Assembly (NCBI GenBank): GCA_964647905.1
Contig: CAZYJR010000007.1
Location: 66,595-130,594 of the forward strand
DNA: 64,000 nt
Origin: CAZYJR01 sp964647905
GTDB taxonomy: Bacteria > Desulfobacterota > DSM-4660 > Desulfatiglandales > HGW-15
Reading direction: 5' to 3'
A program made the position numbers and the translations under genes. The notes under the pieces were generated by a model. It was not told the origin of the DNA. It was given only the letters and a program-made list of their open reading frames with translations, and did no database searches. Of the stretch, positions 50,580-58,519 are shown piece by piece. Within the stretch, counting starts at the first letter, position 1; each line of letters opens with the position of its first letter.

Positions 50580-51833
50580 CTAGGGAATTAGGGCGTCGGC
50601 TACCATGGAGCTCAGGAACTTCACCTCCACGCCCATATCATAGTGTTTGTTCAGGTCGCCCAACTGGGAGTGGCAATTCTCGCAAGCCGTAGCCAGTATC
50701 GCGGCCCCTGTCTCCCTCACCTGGTCCGCCTTGACCCTGGAGGACCTCATCCGGAAGTCGTGGGTCTCGTCCCCCAAGGCCACCAGCCCGCCGCCTCCCC
50801 CGCAACACCAATTGTAGCGAGGGTCCCCGGTCATGTCCCTGAATTCATCCGTCAAGTGCTCCAGGATGTATCGGGGCTCCTTGATCACCCCGGCGTTTCG
50901 GGCGATCTGGCAGGGGTCATGATACGTGACCGAACCGCTCATGGTCCCCTTTCGAATTCTGATCCTGCCCTCCCTGAGGTACCGGGCGTGGACCTCGGTG
51001 AGTGAAGATACCTTGAAGGGCCTCTCGCCGGAGAGCTGCTTCATGACCCTGTAGGCGGTGCCGCACTCGCATATACAGACTTCCTTGACCCCTAGGCGTT
51101 CAGCCTCCTTGATGATCCTGTCCATTATCAGCTTGGTCTTGGCCGGATCCCCGACAAAGGCCCCGAAGTTGACCGCCTCGAAAAAGCTCAGGGTCCAGTT
51201 CTCCCCTGCAGCGTTGAAGACCGCTGCGGCGGGAACAATGGAGTGGGCCCCGGCCAGTGCCACGTAGAGCAGGTCGGCGCCTTCCACGTCCACGGGGATG
51301 GGCGTCTTCCCGGCCTCGGCCTTCCATTTTTCCACCACCCGGGCTTCGAGGTTCCTGATCCCTTCGAGGAAGCCCTGCTTGAATGTATCCAGGGATTCGC
51401 CCTTCTCCACGGACATGTCGGCAAGCATGCTCAGGACCTCGGGCTCGGTGCCCGACCCGACGAGCAGGAGCTTGGCTATGGACATGATCAACTGGGTGTC
51501 TATCCCATGAGGGCAATAGACCATGCAGCGGCGGCAGCCGGTGCAGGAGTAGGCGGCATCGTAGAGGTCCCGCAGGGTCTCGTCGTTCAACTCCCTGGAC
51601 TCGCCCAGCCAGGGCAGGATCCTGCCTTGGGTCTTGAAGTACTTCTTGTAGATCCGCCGGACGATCTCGGCCCGGTAGGCGGCTATATTCTTGACACCGC
51701 CCATTGATGCGTATACGTGGCACGCATCGGTGCACAGGCCGCAACGAGAGCAGGTATCCATGTAGAGTCTTACGGCCCTGCTCAATTTCTTCTCGAACAG
51801 CTTGAGCAAATCGTTTCTCGTCTTCTCATCCAT
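50580..51833 (-). CDS. HdrD/DsrK-like iron-sulfur protein
   Basis: A 417-residue protein with two ferredoxin motifs (CSRCGLCTDACHVY near 28, CTGCRRCMVYCPHG near 96). CCG-type cysteine segments follow (VCICECGTAYRV, YHDPCQIARN, WCCGGGGGL, ACENCHSQL). It matches the catalytic subunit type of DsrMK, Tmc and membrane HdrDE complexes, which oxidise quinols and reduce a disulfide such as DsrC trisulfide. The membrane gene directly upstream overlaps its ribosome-binding site, making the pair a DsrMK-like unit. Confidence 0.87.
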   Translation of the reverse strand: MDEKTRNDLLKLFEKKLSRAVRLYMDTCSRCGLCTDACHVYASMGGVKNIAAYRAEIVRRIYKKYFKTQGRILPWLGESRELNDETLRDLYDAAYSCTGCRRCMVYCPHGIDTQLIMSIAKLLLVGSGTEPEVLSMLADMSVEKGESLDTFKQGFLEGIRNLEARVVEKWKAEAGKTPIPVDVEGADLLYVALAGAHSIVPAAAVFNAAGENWTLSFFEAVNFGAFVGDPAKTKLIMDRIIKEAERLGVKEVCICECGTAYRVMKQLSGERPFKVSSLTEVHARYLREGRIRIRKGTMSGSVTYHDPCQIARNAGVIKEPRYILEHLTDEFRDMTGDPRYNWCCGGGGGLVALGDETHDFRMRSSRVKADQVRETGAAILATACENCHSQLGDLNKHYDMGVEVKFLSSMVADALIP

Positions 51834-51836
51834 GGC

Positions 51837-52544
51837 TCATCCCCTCCTCAGTCTGTTCAAGGCGAACGAAAAGAAGCTGTGCATGATCTTGCTGAAGGGG
51901 AACAACATGAGAAAGAGGTTCGCAAAGAAGACATGCACCACCAGCATAAAGGAATGGCCCCCGTAGCTAACAAAGGCGATGTCCGGCTCCAGGTGCACCA
52001 GGCTCCATAGGTAGTCGCGGTAGTCCCCGACCATCAGCCCCCCGTATTCGTACCAGCGGCGCGCCCAATCCATTTGGCTGCCGAAGAGGACGGCCAGAAA
52101 GAGCACTATCAGGAGATAATAGTCCTCCGGCACGGAGAGCTCCCTGTAGGGCGAGTGAAAGCGGCGGAAAAGGAAGTAGAGAAGGGCGATGCACAGGCTC
52201 AAACCCAGAAGGCCCTTCCCCATGAACACCTGATGCTCGATCACCTGAAAGGCCTCTATCCTCCCGAAGAGTTCCAGATGGCCCAAGATGAGCAGGAAAA
52301 AGGCGATATGAAATCCCATCAAGAAGATCCAATGCACCGGGGAATTCTTCCGCACAGCGGGAAGAAGCAAGGCGTCGTGGAGCGCCCGGAGCCACCCGGC
52401 CCTGCGCTCGGGGAAGATCTGTAGTGTGGACGGATGTGCGGGACTCCTCAAGATGCCTATCAGCCTTAGGGCGGTTCCCGCGGCGAACACCCCGAATGCC
52501 GCATAGACCATGGGGACCAGGATGATGTAGTAGACGGTTTCCAC
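51837..52544 (-). CDS. DsrM/NarI-like cytochrome b membrane subunit
   Basis: A 235-residue protein with about five or six membrane helices and several helix-borne histidines (SPVHWIFLMGFHIAFFLLILGH, GGHSFMLVVHVFFANL) suited to bind two hemes b, as in NarI and DsrM. I start at GTG 52544, six bases after AGGAGG; an upstream ATG would put that site inside the gene. It should pass quinol electrons to the HdrD-like partner. Confidence 0.85.
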   Translation of the reverse strand: METVYYIILVPMVYAAFGVFAAGTALRLIGILRSPAHPSTLQIFPERRAGWLRALHDALLLPAVRKNSPVHWIFLMGFHIAFFLLILGHLELFGRIEAFQVIEHQVFMGKGLLGLSLCIALLYFLFRRFHSPYRELSVPEDYYLLIVLFLAVLFGSQMDWARRWYEYGGLMVGDYRDYLWSLVHLEPDIAFVSYGGHSFMLVVHVFFANLFLMLFPFSKIMHSFFSFALNRLRRG

Positions 52545-52625
52545 AATGGACCTCCTCATGATCATTCGACCCGCCCGGTGGGGTGTAGCCGCCCGACCGG
52601 GCGAATCGTCGAATACCGCGGTGGG

Positions 52626-52868
52626 CTACGCGTTTCTCTTGATAAAGAAGCGTATCTCGCCGTCCCGCTGTTCGGTCTTTACTATCTCGTTACCGCTGCT
52701 CTTGGCCCAAGAAGGGAAATCCGACAAGGAGCCCGGATCGGTGGTAACCGCCTCCAGCACCTCTCCTACCGCCACGTCCTTGATGCCCTTGCTCACCTTG
52801 ACCACCGGCATGGGACAGGCCAGGCCCTTGAGATCCAATGTCTTTGCTGTATTCATATTTTCAGTCAT
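52626..52868 (-). CDS. TusA-family sulfur carrier protein
   Basis: An 80-residue protein with the TusA/SirA signature LDLKGLACPMPVVKVSKGI; the cysteine in CPMP carries persulfide sulfur. Its place between a DsrE-type protein and a DsrMK-like module suggests that it shuttles sulfane sulfur between them. GAAAGGAG lies about ten bases before the ATG. Confidence 0.92.
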   Translation of the reverse strand: MTENMNTAKTLDLKGLACPMPVVKVSKGIKDVAVGEVLEAVTTDPGSLSDFPSWAKSSGNEIVKTEQRDGEIRFFIKRNA

Positions 52869-52910
52869 CTGTGTATTCTCCTTTCTTTTGTATAAAATTA
52901 ACCAAAAAAG

Positions 52911-53504
52911 CTAGATGAAGAGCTGGATTCGGCTGTCCTTTGCCTCCTCCAGGAACTTGGCCACCCCGCAGAATGTGAGATCCGGATAGTCGATCATCTC
53001 CTCGCGCTTGAATCCCATGAGATCCATGGACATCTCGCAGACGTAGATCTTGACTCCCAGTTCGCCGGCAAGCCGGATCATCTCCTCGATCGAGGCCACG
53101 TTCTTCTTTTTCATTAGGTGCTGCATCATCGAGGTCCCCATGCCGCCCATATTCATTTTGGAGAGCTTGACCGAGGAGGCGCCCTTGGGGAGCATGGTCC
53201 CGAACATCTTTCCCATCAGATCCTTTCCCCCTACACTCTTGTCCTTGTCCCTGAGGACGGGCGTCCCCCAGAACGTAAAGAACATCACCACCTCCATGCC
53301 CATGGCCACTGCTCCGGTTCCGATCACCAATGAGGCCAAGACCTTGTCCATGTCGCCGCTGAAGACCACCATGGAGAGCTTGTTGGAGGGTGAGGCCTCG
53401 GAAAGGGCCGTCACCCGCCCCTCCAACTCCCTTATCCGGGCTTGGATTTCCTCTATGGCACCGTCCTGACTCTTAAACTCCTGTCTTTCTATGCTCTGCC
53501 CCAT
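52911..53504 (-). CDS. DsrE/DsrF/DrsH-like (DsrE2) sulfur-transfer protein
   Basis: A 197-residue protein. A short N-terminal coiled coil (GAIEEIQARIRELEGRVTAL) precedes a DsrE2 domain: LSMVVFSGDMDKVLASLVIGTGAVAMGMEVVMFFTFWG, then VKIYVCEMSMDLMGF, whose cysteine is the likely sulfur-binding residue. The helix MEVVMFFTFWG may associate with the membrane. DsrE2 proteins exchange sulfane sulfur with TusA, encoded next. The operon starts here, under a GTTAAT-N3-ATTAAC operator. Confidence 0.9.
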   Translation of the reverse strand: MGQSIERQEFKSQDGAIEEIQARIRELEGRVTALSEASPSNKLSMVVFSGDMDKVLASLVIGTGAVAMGMEVVMFFTFWGTPVLRDKDKSVGGKDLMGKMFGTMLPKGASSVKLSKMNMGGMGTSMMQHLMKKKNVASIEEMIRLAGELGVKIYVCEMSMDLMGFKREEMIDYPDLTFCGVAKFLEEAKDSRIQLFI

Positions 53505-53522
53505 ATCTCATTCCTCCATTTG

Positions 53523-53537
53523 GTTAATAGTATTAAC
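53523..53537. promoter_or_regulatory. MarR operator in front of the dsrE2-tusA operon
   Basis: GTTAAT (53523-53528) and ATTAAC (53532-53537) form a perfect dyad with a 3-base centre, 19 bases before the dsrE2 start. On the minus strand a TACTAT -10-like box falls inside it, so a bound repressor would block transcription. The same dyad occurs before marR. Confidence 0.75.
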
Positions 53538-53584
53538 TTATATCTCAAAAAGTAAGCCCCCGGGCGCCCCTCCTTCCAGCGCCT

Positions 53585-54043
53585 CTATACCAGGGTCTCC
53601 TTTACAGCCTCCATTGATGTCCGAAGGACTTCCAGGTTGGAAATCAGCTCCTTTCTTTTTAAAGAGTCCATTTGGAGCAAAACGTTTCGATGCACCTCCT
53701 GGTAGAAATCTTCCAATTCCCGTATCTTGCTCCGTCCCAGGGCGGTCGGGCTGATCAGCTTCACCCGGGCGTCTTTGGGGTCTTCGGTCCGCTCCACCAG
53801 CCCCTTGCGGATCATGCCCTCCATGATTTTGGTCACACGGCTCTTGGCCACCTCCAGGCGCGCGGCGATTCCCTTGAGGGTGAGATACCTCTCCCCGCAG
53901 AACAAGAGCAGGACCTTGACTTCAGTCAATGTGAGATCGAACCTCTTGGATTCGTAGAGCTTTCTGTCTTCGCAGCATGAAATGATCTCGGCTATCAGGT
54001 CCCTGAGCCTGGAGGTCTGGTAGTCCAGCAGCTTGTCTCTCAT
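53585..54043 (-). CDS. MarR-family transcriptional regulator
   Basis: A 152-residue winged-helix regulator: LTEVKVLLLFCGERYLTLKGIAARLEVAKSRVTKIMEGMIRKGLVERTEDPKDARVKLISPT shows the MarR helix-turn-helix and the DxRxxxxxLT-like wing (here DARVKLISPT). Two cysteines (ISCCEDRK) near residues 22-23 could sense redox or persulfide state. It is encoded just upstream of the sulfur-transfer operon, and both have the same operator, so it should repress itself and that operon. Confidence 0.92.
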   Translation of the reverse strand: MRDKLLDYQTSRLRDLIAEIISCCEDRKLYESKRFDLTLTEVKVLLLFCGERYLTLKGIAARLEVAKSRVTKIMEGMIRKGLVERTEDPKDARVKLISPTALGRSKIRELEDFYQEVHRNVLLQMDSLKRKELISNLEVLRTSMEAVKETLV

Positions 54044-54062
54044 GATTAACCCGCGACGTATT

Positions 54063-54077
54063 GTTAATGATATTAAC
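54063..54077. promoter_or_regulatory. MarR operator in front of marR
   Basis: GTTAAT (54063-54068) and ATTAAC (54072-54077), a perfect dyad with a 3-base centre, 20 bases before the marR start and overlapping the -10 box by two bases. Confidence 0.78.
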
Positions 54078-54105
54078 TATACTCACGGGGGTCGAGGTTT
54101 GTCAA
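54076..54105 (-). promoter_or_regulatory. Promoter of marR
   Basis: On the minus strand, TTGACA (54105-54100), an 18-base spacer and TATAGT (54081-54076). The operator dyad begins on the last two bases of the -10 box, a classic repressor placement. Confidence 0.68.
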
Positions 54106-54156
54106 GCCGTTTCAGGGGGCCTTTCGCCCGGCCGGTCCCCGCTCGGAAACGGGGTG

Positions 54157-56082
54157 TTATTGGGGACGGTCCTTCCGTGGGGTGTGATCCAGGACCTCCC
54201 GCAGCTTGACCGAGAGCTCGTGTATGTTGAAGGGTTTTTGGATGAACCCGGACTGACCCTTGTTCAGGATCTCTTGTGCGGCTCCGTTGGCACTGTAGCC
54301 GCTGGACAGAAGCACCCGCACCCCGGGATCGATGGCGGACAGGGCCTCGTATGTGGTCTTGCCGTTCATGTCCGGCATGACCATGTCCAGCACCACCAGG
54401 CCTATTGAATCTCCCTGCTCCCGGTATATTTTAACCGCATCGAGCCCGCTTCGGGCCACAAGAACCGTGTATCCCAGTTTCCTGAGCAGCTCGGCTCCCA
54501 CCTCGATCACCATCTCCTCGTCATCGACAAGGAGCACGGTCTCGGTCCCCCGGCACAGGGGGTGCTCCCGTCCGGAATGCGCCGATTCGACACCGCCGGT
54601 GGCGGGCGGTATGTATAGGATGAATTCCGAGCCCTTGCCCTTCCCGCTCCTTACCTCTATGGCCCCCCCGTGGCGCTTCACTATTCCGTAAGCCGAGGTG
54701 AGACCGAATCCGTTGCCTCCTCTTCTCTTTTTGGTGGTGAAGAAGGGGTCGAAGATCCTTTTCATGGTGCCCCGGTCCATTCCAGGGCCCGTATCCCTTA
54801 CCGATACCCATACATACCTGCCCGGATTCACGGACAAGGACTTGGCCTTCAACTCGCCCAGCTCGGCCGCGCCCGTGCTCACGAAAACCGAGCCCCCATC
54901 CGTCATGGCCTGCCATGCATTGACCAATAGATTGAGAAGTACCTGTTCGATTTGTCCGGGGTCCACCTCCACCATATCCAGGCCTTCGCTCAGTTCGGTA
55001 TGAATGCGGATCTCCTTCCGCGTCCTGCCGAACATGCCGGTTATCTTGAGAATCAACTCGTTCAGGGCGGTGGGCCTTGTCTCCACCGGGCCGCCCCTGG
55101 CAAATCCCAGCAGTTGCTTGGTGAGCTCGGTGGCGCTCCGGCTGTACTCTTCTATGCTCTTCAGGTGCTCGAAGTGTGGATGAGAGGCGCTGGTGTCCAT
55201 GAGCATCAGGGACGCCCTGCCTTGTATGCCCATGAGGAGGTTGTTGAAATCGTGTGCTATGCCCCCGGCCAGGGTCCCGACGGCCTCCAGCTTTTGCGCC
55301 TGCTGCAGTTGGAGCTCCAGCCTCTTTTGTTCGGTTATATCCCTGTAGAGGGCCACAATGCCGCTCAGCCGGTCACCCGTATAGATAGGGGAACCGGACA
55401 CGGTTACATTCACCGGGGTGCCGTCCTTCCTGTATCTCACAGTCTCGGTCGGTGGAAACTCCCTGCCTTGGAGCACCCGGCGGGTGATCGCCTTGGCTTC
55501 GGCCGAGACCTCGCCCCGTGCTATGAGGCCGTCAGGGTCCCTTCCTACCGCCTCATCCCGGGTATAGCCGAATATAGCCTCTGCCGCCGGGTTCCACTCG
55601 ATTATCCGGTGCTGCGGGTCCAGGGTGACAATGGCATCGGGTGCATCCCTGAGCACGGCCTCGAGGTACATTCGGCGCCTGTCTATCTCGTTCTCGGCCT
55701 TGTTTCCGGCAACGGGGCTCGCGGTGCCCAGCACCAGACGGCTTCCGGCTTGGGAGACCGGACGGAGCTTGATCTCAATCGCTCTCCGCCCTCGGTCCCC
55801 GCCTGCCGCATGGACCACCAGGCGGGTCTCCGCCCCCCGAAGAGCGGCTAGAAACTCCCTGGCTGCGGCCCTTTGCTCAGCAAGCTGAAGAGATGTCCCG
55901 GCCCTCCTTCCCGGTCTCGGTTCGTCCATTGCGGCGATCCGGGAGAAGGCCTGGTTGAAGACTATGTAGCGGCCTTTTCCGTCAAGGAGAAAGGCCCCTT
56001 GGGGGATCGATTCCAGCAATGACTCGGTCAAATCCCCTAGCGGTTGAGCCTGCCCCTCTGGGTTCTTGGTCAGCGGATTCAT
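54157..56082 (-). CDS. Hybrid PAS sensor histidine kinase with C-terminal receiver
   Basis: A 641-residue soluble kinase. Domains in order: PAS (about 20-130), PAS with a PAC-like end (about 135-255; GYTRDEAVGRD, FPPTETVRYRKDGTPVNV), HisKA with H-box GTLAGGIAHDFNNLLMGI, HATPase (NLLVNAWQAM, DTGPGMD, NGFGLTSAYGI), and a receiver (VLLVDDEEMV, with the phospho-aspartate in LVVLDMVMPDMNG). It has no membrane helix, so it senses a cytoplasmic signal. No partner regulator is adjacent. Confidence 0.93.
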   Translation of the reverse strand: MNPLTKNPEGQAQPLGDLTESLLESIPQGAFLLDGKGRYIVFNQAFSRIAAMDEPRPGRRAGTSLQLAEQRAAAREFLAALRGAETRLVVHAAGGDRGRRAIEIKLRPVSQAGSRLVLGTASPVAGNKAENEIDRRRMYLEAVLRDAPDAIVTLDPQHRIIEWNPAAEAIFGYTRDEAVGRDPDGLIARGEVSAEAKAITRRVLQGREFPPTETVRYRKDGTPVNVTVSGSPIYTGDRLSGIVALYRDITEQKRLELQLQQAQKLEAVGTLAGGIAHDFNNLLMGIQGRASLMLMDTSASHPHFEHLKSIEEYSRSATELTKQLLGFARGGPVETRPTALNELILKITGMFGRTRKEIRIHTELSEGLDMVEVDPGQIEQVLLNLLVNAWQAMTDGGSVFVSTGAAELGELKAKSLSVNPGRYVWVSVRDTGPGMDRGTMKRIFDPFFTTKKRRGGNGFGLTSAYGIVKRHGGAIEVRSGKGKGSEFILYIPPATGGVESAHSGREHPLCRGTETVLLVDDEEMVIEVGAELLRKLGYTVLVARSGLDAVKIYREQGDSIGLVVLDMVMPDMNGKTTYEALSAIDPGVRVLLSSGYSANGAAQEILNKGQSGFIQKPFNIHELSVKLREVLDHTPRKDRPQ

Positions 56083-56330
56083 CCACGGGTTTCAAGCGAT
56101 CGTGTTAGCGAGCGCTGAACGAAAAGAGGGTCAATAATCAGGCGGTCTTTGAATGCCTTCACCGCTCCCCATCTGACCATCGGCATACCTCTCGCAAAGC
56201 TTGAATCCCGGGGCCTCGAACAACCGCTCCAGCCCCATTTCTTTCACCTTGCCCCGGTTCCGCCGCTTTGCTAGGGTTTGACCGCCCTTGGATCAAAGGA
56301 CGTTTCCCGTTCTCAAAGGCGGTTTTCAAT
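56083..56330. other. Leader of the hybrid kinase gene with two tiny overlapping reading frames
   Basis: On the minus strand, ATG 56238 to stop 56131 encodes 35 residues (MGLERLFEAPGFKLCERYAD...) behind AAGGTG. ATG 56180 to stop 56079 encodes 33 residues (MVRWGAVKAFKDRLIIDPLF...) and ends in an ATGA overlap with the kinase start. Both have coding-like third-position bias. They could be a frameshifted remnant of one gene or short leader peptides. Neither has a recognisable family. Confidence 0.25.
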
Positions 56331-56544
56331 GGGCGGGAAGCACGGAGAAAGCCTGAAACCCAGAGTCGTCAGGAAGGGAGACCCTCCTCCTTGTCTTCAC
56401 ATGGGGATCCAGTGCAGGGGCTGCTACGGCTGGGAGAATTTCATCAAGGCCGCCCGCAGCGATACCCGATGGAGAAGATCTCCTCTCCATTGCTATTGTA
56501 CCGGTTTGACGGTCATCCTGGAGCAGGAGGGCCCGCCGGGCTGA
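56331..56544 (+). CDS. Hypothetical Cys-rich small protein
   Basis: A possible 70-residue protein ending 10 bases before the MFS gene. It contains CLHMGIQCRGCYGWENFIKAA and a later CYC, giving five cysteines that could bind a metal. There is no convincing ribosome-binding site and no family I know, so it may be chance. Third-position GC is moderately coding-like. Confidence 0.25.
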
Positions 56545-56554
56545 GATATGATAA

Positions 56555-57742
56555 ATGGAAAAGATTCCCCTATTGCTGATGTTCTTGGGGCATGTCTGGG
56601 TGGATGCCACCCAGGGGGTCCTGCCCGTTGTCCTCACCAAGCTCAAAGAGAATTTTGAGCTCTCGTACTTCCAGGTGGGGGTGATGGTCATGGTCCTCAA
56701 CCTCACCTCCTCCATGATTCAGCCCGTGTTCGGGATAATGGCGGACCGGATCAGGGTGGGGTGGTTCGTTTACTGGGGAGTCCTTTGGACGTCCCTTTGC
56801 ATGGGACTCCTGGGCTGGGTGCCCAATTACGCGCTTGCGGTCATCCTGGTGGGCTTCGCAGGCCTTGGTACGGCCGCGTTCCACCCGAGGGCAATGATGG
56901 CCGTCTCCCTGGTCAGCGGCACCAGGCGGGGATTCGGGGCCGCGGTCTTCTCCACCGGCGGCAACCTGGGCTTTGCCGTCGGCCCCATGATGGGGAGCCT
57001 GCTGGTGCTCGGCCTGGGTCTTCGCGCGACCATCGGCCTGGCCCTTCCCGGCCTGCTCCTCTTCCTGGCGATCATAACTTACGCAGGGGAGGCCCTGAGG
57101 CGCGAGGTCCCGAGGAGGTCGGAAGCAGGGGAGGACAAAGGCCGGGAGGCCGGGGGCATCATGTGGTATTCGCTATCGGCCGTCTCACTGGTGATCATGC
57201 TGCGCTCCTGGGCATACATGAGTTTTATCGCATACTTGCCGATGTATCTCCAGACACGCGACGTCCCCCTGGCCAAAGGGAGCCTCACCCTAACCGTCTT
57301 TCTGGTGGGAGGCGCCCTTGCCGGCCTTTACGGCGGGCACCTCTCGGACAGGATAGGAAGAAGGGCCGTTGTGGTGGGAAGCCTCCTCGTCTACCCGGTT
57401 CTCGCCGCCCTCATGCTCTTGAGCGACGGCCTTTGGGTTTGGCTCCTGGCAGGGACTGCAGGCGCGGCCCTCCTGGCATCCTTCTCCGTCACAGTGGTAT
57501 GGACCCAAGAGCTCCTGCCAGGGAACCTGGGCCTGGCCTCGGGCCTCTCCCTGGGCCTGGGCTTCGGCATGGGGGGGCTGGGAGCCGCCTTTACCGGGTA
57601 CCTGGCTGACACCATAGGTATCTACGGGAGCATGTGGGTCCTCGCCCTGGTCCCGGCCCTGGGGGCCTTTGCAGCCATGCCCGTCAGGACCCGACTGGAG
57701 GCCGGCCAGGAGCTCCTCTGGTCCAAGGCGGAGGAGGCCTGA
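56555..57742 (+). CDS. Major facilitator superfamily transporter, fosmidomycin-resistance type
   Basis: A 395-residue, twelve-helix MFS protein. FLGHVWVDATQGVLPVVLTKLKENFELSY at the N-terminus, FGIMADRIR in loop 2-3 and HLSDRIGRRAVVVGSLL in the second half match Fsr-like exporters. GLGTAAFHPRAMMAVSLVSG is the characteristic helix-4 segment. The substrate is unknown; such proteins export small hydrophilic compounds. Confidence 0.9.
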   Translation: MEKIPLLLMFLGHVWVDATQGVLPVVLTKLKENFELSYFQVGVMVMVLNLTSSMIQPVFGIMADRIRVGWFVYWGVLWTSLCMGLLGWVPNYALAVILVGFAGLGTAAFHPRAMMAVSLVSGTRRGFGAAVFSTGGNLGFAVGPMMGSLLVLGLGLRATIGLALPGLLLFLAIITYAGEALRREVPRRSEAGEDKGREAGGIMWYSLSAVSLVIMLRSWAYMSFIAYLPMYLQTRDVPLAKGSLTLTVFLVGGALAGLYGGHLSDRIGRRAVVVGSLLVYPVLAALMLLSDGLWVWLLAGTAGAALLASFSVTVVWTQELLPGNLGLASGLSLGLGFGMGGLGAAFTGYLADTIGIYGSMWVLALVPALGAFAAMPVRTRLEAGQELLWSKAEEA

Positions 57743-57891
57743 ACCCGCCGCCCCAACCCCCGAAACCGTCTGGGCCCTCATTCACCTCGGGTGCCGAGTC
57801 TGCCGGGCACCCTGGCCGTGGTCTCGGTCAGTTCGGGTGCGTACACTCCCAGGAGCCGGACCGTGGCCCCGCCCACACCCGGGGTTTCGTG

Positions 57892-57921
57892 TTGTACCTG
57901 CTTGACACCAGCTGCTATACT
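57892..57921 (+). promoter_or_regulatory. Possible promoter before the split-Soret-like cytochrome gene
   Basis: TTGTAC (57892-57897) and TATACT (57916-57921) with an 18-base spacer, about 50 bases before the GTG start. A perfect TTGACA at 57902-57907 lies too close to this -10 (8 bases) to pair with it. Confidence 0.35.
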
Positions 57922-57969
57922 TTATGTCGCACAGTCGATCGAGCAGACAGACGACGAGATACGAGCAGC

Positions 57970-58479
57970 GTGAAGGAGGAATTGAATCAGATTCCACCCG
58001 AGATCTTTTGGCCTTTCAGGAGCGGAGTCTACGGTTGGGGCTCGATTTGCGGGGCGCTGCCCCCGGCTATCTGCGCCATTGCCATGGTCGCCGATACAAA
58101 GGTCAATCAGCAGCTCATCAACGAGCTCATGGCCTGGTACAAGGATTTTCCCTTCCCGGAGTATCAGCCCGCTGGGATGGATTTGCCGACTACGGTCGCG
58201 GATTCAAGCCTTTGCCATGTCTCGGTGACCAAGTGGATGCAGGAGACAGGATACGACCGCTCAACACCCGAGCGTTCCGAGCGCTGTGCGGGACTGAGCG
58301 CGGATGTGGCCAGGTATACGGTCGTCTTGCTGAACGAGTTGGCCGACGGTACTTTCGTCCCAAGGCATTTTCCTTCAGATGATGCGGCCTCCTGCATGGA
58401 GTGCCATGGAACTGAGGTGAGCCCGGCCAACGGCAAGGAGAGCTGTACGGCCTGCCACGGAGATCCCCACGCCGACTGA
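57970..58479 (+). CDS. Split-Soret-like diheme C_GCAxxG_C_C protein, N-terminally short
   Basis: A 169-residue protein. SGVYGWGSICGALPPAICAIAM matches the second half of the C_GCAxxG_C_C domain of split-Soret cytochrome c. The C-terminus has two heme motifs, C142-M-E-C145-H and C159-T-A-C162-H. The first part of that domain and any signal peptide are absent, although c-type heme attachment needs export. Upstream DNA in all frames looks non-coding, so the gene seems 5'-truncated. The start is uncertain: GTG 57970, or a TTG close to GGAGG. Confidence 0.6.
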   Translation: MKEELNQIPPEIFWPFRSGVYGWGSICGALPPAICAIAMVADTKVNQQLINELMAWYKDFPFPEYQPAGMDLPTTVADSSLCHVSVTKWMQETGYDRSTPERSERCAGLSADVARYTVVLLNELADGTFVPRHFPSDDAASCMECHGTEVSPANGKESCTACHGDPHAD

Positions 58480-58519
58480 GGCCGTCCGTGATGGGGGGAG
58501 CACCCTGGGATACGGCTAT

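Noticed and set aside
57902..57921. Promoter formed by TTGACA 57902 and TATACT 57916
   Set aside because: The spacer is only 8 bases; the TTGTAC at 57892 with an 18-base spacer is the better partner.
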